From Lentisphaerota bacterium (GTDB lineage: Bacteria > Verrucomicrobiota > Kiritimatiellia > RFP12 > UBA3636), in contig JAAZAI010000033.1 of the NCBI GenBank assembly GCA_012514445.1, forward strand, positions 1-9,598: a stretch of DNA of 9,598 nt, in the 5' to 3' direction. Under the pieces are notes generated by a model. It ran no database searches. It worked only from the letters and a program-made list of their open reading frames with translations, and was not told the origin of the DNA. The stretch's first letter is position 1. The number at the start of each line of letters is the position of its first letter. This document shows positions 5,922 to 9,598 of this stretch, piece by piece. The translations under genes and the position numbers were made by a program.

Positions 5922-8900
5922 ATGATCAAGCTCATCGCATCGATTTTCGGCACCAAGCACACGCGCGACATCAAGCGGCTGCGTCCCCTTGTCGCGGAGA
6001 TCAACCGCTTCGACGAGGCGTTCAAGGCGCTGTCGGACGACGAACTGCGCGCCAAGACGCAGGAGCTGCGCGACCGCCTCAAAGGGGGGCAGACGCTCGA
6101 CGACATCCTCTGCGAGGCCTTCGCCGTCGTCAAGAACGCCTGCCGCCGCATGGTCGGAACGGAGGTCGAGGTCTGCGGCCACAAGCTGGTCTGGGACATG
6201 GTGCCGTTCGACGTGCAGCTCATGGGTGGCATCGTGCTGCACCAGGGGAAGATCGCCGAGATGCAGACGGGCGAAGGCAAGACGCTCGTCGCCACGCTGC
6301 CGCTGTATCTCAACGCCCTCGCTGGGGAGAACGTCCATCTCGTCACCGTCAACGACTACCTCGCCTTGCGCGACTCGCAGTGGATGGGCCAGGTCTTCCG
6401 CTGGCTTGGCCTCACGGTCGGCTGCATCCAGAACACGATGGGCCCGCAGCAGCGCCGCGAGCAGTACGCCTGCGACATCACCTACGGGACGAACTCCGAG
6501 TTCGGCTTCGACTATCTCCGCGACAACGGCATGGCGACGGATCCGCGCGAGCAGGTTCAGCGCGGCCACCACTACGCGATCATCGACGAAGTCGACTCCA
6601 TCCTCATTGACGAGGCGCGCACGCCGCTGATCATCTCTGGCCCTGCGGCCGTCTCCACGCACCAGTACGCCGAGCTCAACCCCAAGGTCGAGCGCCTCTA
6701 CCGTCGCCAGCAGTCGCTCGTGAGCGAGTTCATCAGAGCCTGCAAGCAGGCGGTCGAGGCGGGGGACATGTTCGAGGCGCGCAAGCGCATGTACCAGATC
6801 TACCACGGCATGCCCAAGAGCAGGGAATTCCTGTCGATGATGGAGGATCCCGCGCTGCGGAAGATCCACGAAGACGTCGAGAGCATGATGCTCACGGAGA
6901 TGCACAAGGAGGAGGCGCGCGAGTATCGCGAGGAGCTCTTCTTTACAATCGACGAGCGTACCCGCGAGGCAGCGCTCACCGACAGGGGCTGCGCGGAGCT
7001 CAACCCCGCAGACCCCGAGATGTTCGTCGTTCCCGACATCGTCTCGGCGCTCTCCGCGCTCGAAGGGCTGGGACTGCCCAAGGAGGAGCGCAACAAGCGT
7101 CGCCAGGAAATCCAGCAGCAGTTCGCCGAGCGCAGCGAGCGCATCCATAACGTCGACCAGCTTCTCAAGGCCTACTGCCTCTACGAGAAGGACACCGACT
7201 ACGTCGTCATGGACAACAAGGTGTTCATCGTCGACGAGTTCACCGGCCGCATCCTGCCGGGACGGCGCTGGTCGGACGGTCTGCACCAGGCGGTCGAGGC
7301 GAAGGAAGGCGTCGCGATCGAGCGCGAGACGCAGACGCTCGCCACGATCACGATCCAGAACTACTTCCGCATGTACAAGAAGCTCGCCGGCATGACGGGC
7401 ACGGCCGAGACCGAGGCGGGCGAGTTCAACGACATCTACAAGCTCGACGTCGTCGTCGTCCCCACCAACCGCCCGATCCGCCGCGTCGACGCCAACGACG
7501 TGATGTTCCGCACCCAGCGCGAGAAGTTCAAGGCGATCATCGACGACGTCGTCGAGCGCCATCGCCGCGGTCAGCCGGTGCTGATCGGCACCGTGGCCGT
7601 CGAGACCTCGGAGACGCTCAGCCGCCTCTTCCGCGAGGCGGGAGTCCCCCACAACGTGCTCAACGCCAAGAACCACGCCCGCGAGGCCGAGATCGTCTCC
7701 CTCGCCGGCCAGAAGGGCGCCGTCACCATCGCCACCAACATGGCCGGCCGCGGCACGGACATCAAACTCGGCGAGGGGGTGCTGTGGATCGACCGATCCG
7801 TCGTCCTCTCCCAAACCCAGCTCGACGAGAAGCCCGCGGGCGAGGCGAAGACGCTGCGCGAGCTGCTCGTCGAGAAGCCCTGCGGCCTCCACGTCATCGG
7901 CTCCGAGCGCCACGAGTCGCGGCGCATCGACCGCCAGCTCCGCGGCCGTTGCGCCCGTCAGGGCGATCCGGGCTCTTCGCGCTTCTACGTGTCGCTCGAA
8001 GACAATCTCATGCGTCTCTTCGGCTCCGATCGCATCGCGGGCATCATGACGCGCCTGGGCATGCAGGAAGGGGAGCCCATCGAGCATAGCTGGCTCAACC
8101 GCTCCATTGAGACGGCCCAGCGCCGCGTCGAGCAGCACAACTTCTCCATCCGCAAGCGCACGCTTGAATACGACGACGTGATGAACAAGCAGCGCGAGGT
8201 GGTCTACACCTTTCGCTCCGGCGTCCTCCGCAACCCCGACGTGCACGGCTACGTCCTCGACGTGATCCACGATCTGGTGCTCACGCAGGCCGAGGGCTTC
8301 ATGACCTCCGAGCGCGACGCGAGTCCTGCGGACTTCGCCGATTGGCTTCTGGGCCTCTTCCCGATCGCGGTGTCGGAGGCCGATCTCAAGCCGTTTGCCG
8401 GCAAGCCCGAGGAGGCCGCCGAGTTCGTCTACAAACTGGTCGAGGAATCCTACGAGCTGAAGTGCTCGATGGAGAATCCCGAGATGCTGCAGAGTATGGA
8501 GCGCTACGTCATGCTCCACTGCATCGACACGGAGTGGCAGCAGTATCTGCGCTCGATGGACGAGCTGCGCGACGCCGTGCGCCTGCGCGCCTACGGCCAG
8601 CGCGATCCGCTCGTCGAGTACAAGCGCGAGGCGTTCATCCTCTTCGAGGATCTGATGGGCCGCATCAAAGTGGCGATCTGCACCGGCGTTTTCCGGTCGT
8701 CGACATCGCTCGAGTCGATGCAGAGCTTCATGGCGATGGCCCGCCGGCCGCGTCGCGTCCAGACGACGCACGCCGAGGTGTCCGTGCTCGCGAAGCCCCC
8801 TGCGGATCCGCGGCAGCAGGCGCAGCGCGACTCCGACGCGTTCGACAAGGCGATCCAGCGCGCCGAGGCGGCCGCGAAGAACCAACCGCGCCCCGCCGAG

Positions 8901-9011
8901 GGCGCCCCGGCCCAGCCGGTGGAGCGCGACGCGCCCAAGGTCGGCCGCAACGATCCATGCCCCTGCGGCTCCGGCAAGAAGTACAAGAAGTGCTGCGGCG
9001 CCGAGTCGTAG
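5922..9011 (+). CDS. secA: Preprotein translocase ATPase SecA
   Basis: The product is 1029 aa, longer than the 901 aa of E. coli SecA. It drives Sec-dependent export of unfolded preproteins through SecYEG at the inner membrane. Walker A is MQTGEGKT (114-121) and Walker B ends in DEVD (222-225). The preprotein cross-linking domain runs from about 241 to 425 and is roughly 60 residues longer than in E. coli, much of the excess being charged helix (about 262-340). GRRWSDGLHQAVEAKEG (447-463), the AGMTGT motif (489-494), TNMAGRGTDI (605-614) and SERHESRRIDRQLRGR (661-676) are the conserved helicase core. A proline/alanine-rich linker (about 958-1004) leads to the SEC-C zinc site C1013-P-C1015 with C1024-C1025, used for SecB or ribosome contact. 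The frame is complete and intact. The ribosome site is weak (GGAA, 9 nt before the ATG), but the N-terminus aligns with SecA at residue 1. No SecM-like gene precedes it. Confidence 0.98.
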   Translation: MIKLIASIFGTKHTRDIKRLRPLVAEINRFDEAFKALSDDELRAKTQELRDRLKGGQTLDDILCEAFAVVKNACRRMVGTEVEVCGHKLVWDMVPFDVQLMGGIVLHQGKIAEMQTGEGKTLVATLPLYLNALAGENVHLVTVNDYLALRDSQWMGQVFRWLGLTVGCIQNTMGPQQRREQYACDITYGTNSEFGFDYLRDNGMATDPREQVQRGHHYAIIDEVDSILIDEARTPLIISGPAAVSTHQYAELNPKVERLYRRQQSLVSEFIRACKQAVEAGDMFEARKRMYQIYHGMPKSREFLSMMEDPALRKIHEDVESMMLTEMHKEEAREYREELFFTIDERTREAALTDRGCAELNPADPEMFVVPDIVSALSALEGLGLPKEERNKRRQEIQQQFAERSERIHNVDQLLKAYCLYEKDTDYVVMDNKVFIVDEFTGRILPGRRWSDGLHQAVEAKEGVAIERETQTLATITIQNYFRMYKKLAGMTGTAETEAGEFNDIYKLDVVVVPTNRPIRRVDANDVMFRTQREKFKAIIDDVVERHRRGQPVLIGTVAVETSETLSRLFREAGVPHNVLNAKNHAREAEIVSLAGQKGAVTIATNMAGRGTDIKLGEGVLWIDRSVVLSQTQLDEKPAGEAKTLRELLVEKPCGLHVIGSERHESRRIDRQLRGRCARQGDPGSSRFYVSLEDNLMRLFGSDRIAGIMTRLGMQEGEPIEHSWLNRSIETAQRRVEQHNFSIRKRTLEYDDVMNKQREVVYTFRSGVLRNPDVHGYVLDVIHDLVLTQAEGFMTSERDASPADFADWLLGLFPIAVSEADLKPFAGKPEEAAEFVYKLVEESYELKCSMENPEMLQSMERYVMLHCIDTEWQQYLRSMDELRDAVRLRAYGQRDPLVEYKREAFILFEDLMGRIKVAICTGVFRSSTSLESMQSFMAMARRPRRVQTTHAEVSVLAKPPADPRQQAQRDSDAFDKAIQRAEAAAKNQPRPAEGAPAQPVERDAPKVGRNDPCPCGSGKKYKKCCGAES

Positions 9012-9027
9012 GCCAATAAAACTAGAG

Positions 9028-9057
9028 TGGACATCTCGCGACCTCGCGTGGTAGAAT
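9028..9057 (+). promoter_or_regulatory. Sigma70-like promoter of the secreted-protein gene
   Basis: TGGACA (9028-9033) and TAGAAT (9052-9057) are separated by 18 bp; each hexamer is one base from consensus. Transcription would start about 9064, which is exactly where the stem-loop begins. The promoter begins 17 bp after the secA stop, and no terminator is seen between them, so read-through from secA is also possible. Confidence 0.6.
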
Positions 9058-9063
9058 GACGCC

Positions 9064-9099
9064 GATTTGAACGACGAGCGTTCAAATCCAATTGGGTTT
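9064..9099 (+). promoter_or_regulatory. Leader stem-loop at the predicted transcript 5' end, with an alternative pairing
   Basis: GATTTGAACG (9064-9073) and CGTTCAAATC (9079-9088) form a perfect 10-bp stem with a 5-nt loop. The right arm can instead pair onward: AAATCC (9084-9089) with GGGTTT (9094-9099), one U-G pair and an AATT loop. The two structures share 9084-9088 and exclude each other. No T run follows, so it is not an intrinsic terminator. A 5' end hairpin that protects the mRNA, or a protein-binding operator, fits the position best. Confidence 0.5.
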
Positions 9100-9137
9100 A
9101 CGGAAAGCAGGAGAAGCAGGTGGAAAGGAGTGAAGGT

Positions 9138-9598
9138 ATGAGCTATTCAATTAAAGGTGTAATTCGATATGTCTCGCTGCTGTTTTCGATCGTCACGTGG
9201 CTGGGAACTCCGGCGCAGGGCGCAGTGTATGTGAAGGATCCCGTCCCGATCGGACCGACCGGCTACTCGGTGGGCTCGCTCAAGCTCCAGGCGCCGACCA
9301 CAAACGCCATCGTCGGCTGTTCGGGCGCGTGGACGGGCGACACCGGCACGATCATCGCGCGGACGGCCAATCTCGCCTACCCGGAAGTCGTTCCTCTGGC
9401 CAGCAGCGGAGGCTCGTTCGCGATCTACAACACGGGCAACGGAAACCTTCAGGGGCGTCAGACGTCCCGTTCAACCGCCTCGTCCGGCCTCCCGACGAGC
9501 GGGACGCTCTACTTCAGCGTTCTGCTGCGAGGCGACACGGCTTCGTTCGGCGCCCTGGCCAACAACCAGGCCTACTACATCGGCGTTGGGACGACGGA
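9138..9598 (+). CDS. Secreted beta-rich protein, N-terminal part (runs off window)
   Basis: The frame opens with ATG at 9138, 7 nt after AGGAG (9126-9130), and stays open for 153 codons to the window edge, so the gene is partial. Residues 1-29 form a Sec signal peptide: K6 and R10, a hydrophobic run YVSLLFSIVTWLG (11-23) and likely cleavage after PAQGA (25-29). The exported part is rich in Gly, Ser, Thr and Asn with alternating patterns (SGAWTGDTGT, SGTLYFSVLLRG), like the beta-sandwich LamG-type or PEP-CTERM-anchored proteins common in Planctomycetes and Verrucomicrobia relatives. A C-terminal anchor would lie outside the window, so this class is inferred from style, not from a signature. 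It carries its own promoter and structured leader. Codons for the signal peptide are more AT-rich than the rest of the gene. The function is unknown. Confidence 0.8.
   Translation, partial: MSYSIKGVIRYVSLLFSIVTWLGTPAQGAVYVKDPVPIGPTGYSVGSLKLQAPTTNAIVGCSGAWTGDTGTIIARTANLAYPEVVPLASSGGSFAIYNTGNGNLQGRQTSRSTASSGLPTSGTLYFSVLLRGDTASFGALANNQAYYIGVGTT

Noticed and set aside
5787..8885. Very long open frame antisense to secA (over 1000 codons)
   Set aside because: It mirrors secA codon bias in GC-rich DNA; the translation is rich in His, Asp, Val, Leu and Arg without any domain, while secA is complete and conserved on the other strand.
1..9598. CRISPR array, tRNA or rRNA genes
   Set aside because: No regularly spaced repeats with spacers and no recognisable tRNA or rRNA sequence were seen on either strand.

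Overview
This is a GC-rich bacterial chromosomal window with Shine-Dalgarno starts, sigma70-like promoters and tightly packed genes. A SecA with a C-terminal metal-binding SEC-C tail, a lysine 2,3-aminomutase operon, an unusual long ROK-type protein and a secreted beta-rich protein of the kind common in Verrucomicrobia, Kiritimatiellae and Planctomycetes together suggest a member of the PVC group, perhaps Kiritimatiellota. That placement is an inference from family resemblance; the window holds no rRNA or tRNA to settle it.

Layout. Positions 1-154 are a foldback element with at least 21 bp perfect terminal inverted repeats. A clear promoter (172-200) follows and drives a ROK/ASKHA-type sugar-kinase-like gene (246-1568, +). 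This gene converges on a three-gene minus-strand operon (5453 down to 1614), with a GC-rich hairpin between the two stops. In transcription order the operon encodes a lysine 2,3-aminomutase (kamA), a D-Ala-D-Ala-ligase-like ATP-grasp enzyme, and a second ATP-grasp enzyme fused to a GNAT acetyltransferase; the gaps are 4 bp and 2 bp. A 468-bp divergent intergenic region (5454-5921) carries a promoter for the operon, an A/T tract, several hairpins and a promoter for secA. secA (5922-9011, +) is complete. After it come a promoter, a leader with a perfect 10-bp stem-loop at the predicted transcript 5' end, and the start of a secreted protein (9138 to the window edge).

How the genes work together. 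The operon is the notable part. A radical-SAM aminomutase with lysine-type substrate residues would make beta-lysine. Two carboxylate-amine ligases and a fused acyltransferase are then placed to join it to other amino or carboxylic acids and acylate the product. The product cannot be read from sequence; an acetylated beta-lysine-containing small peptide (a compatible solute or peptide metabolite) is the working hypothesis. secA and the secreted protein at the right end are linked only by general export logic: the last protein has a Sec-type signal peptide.
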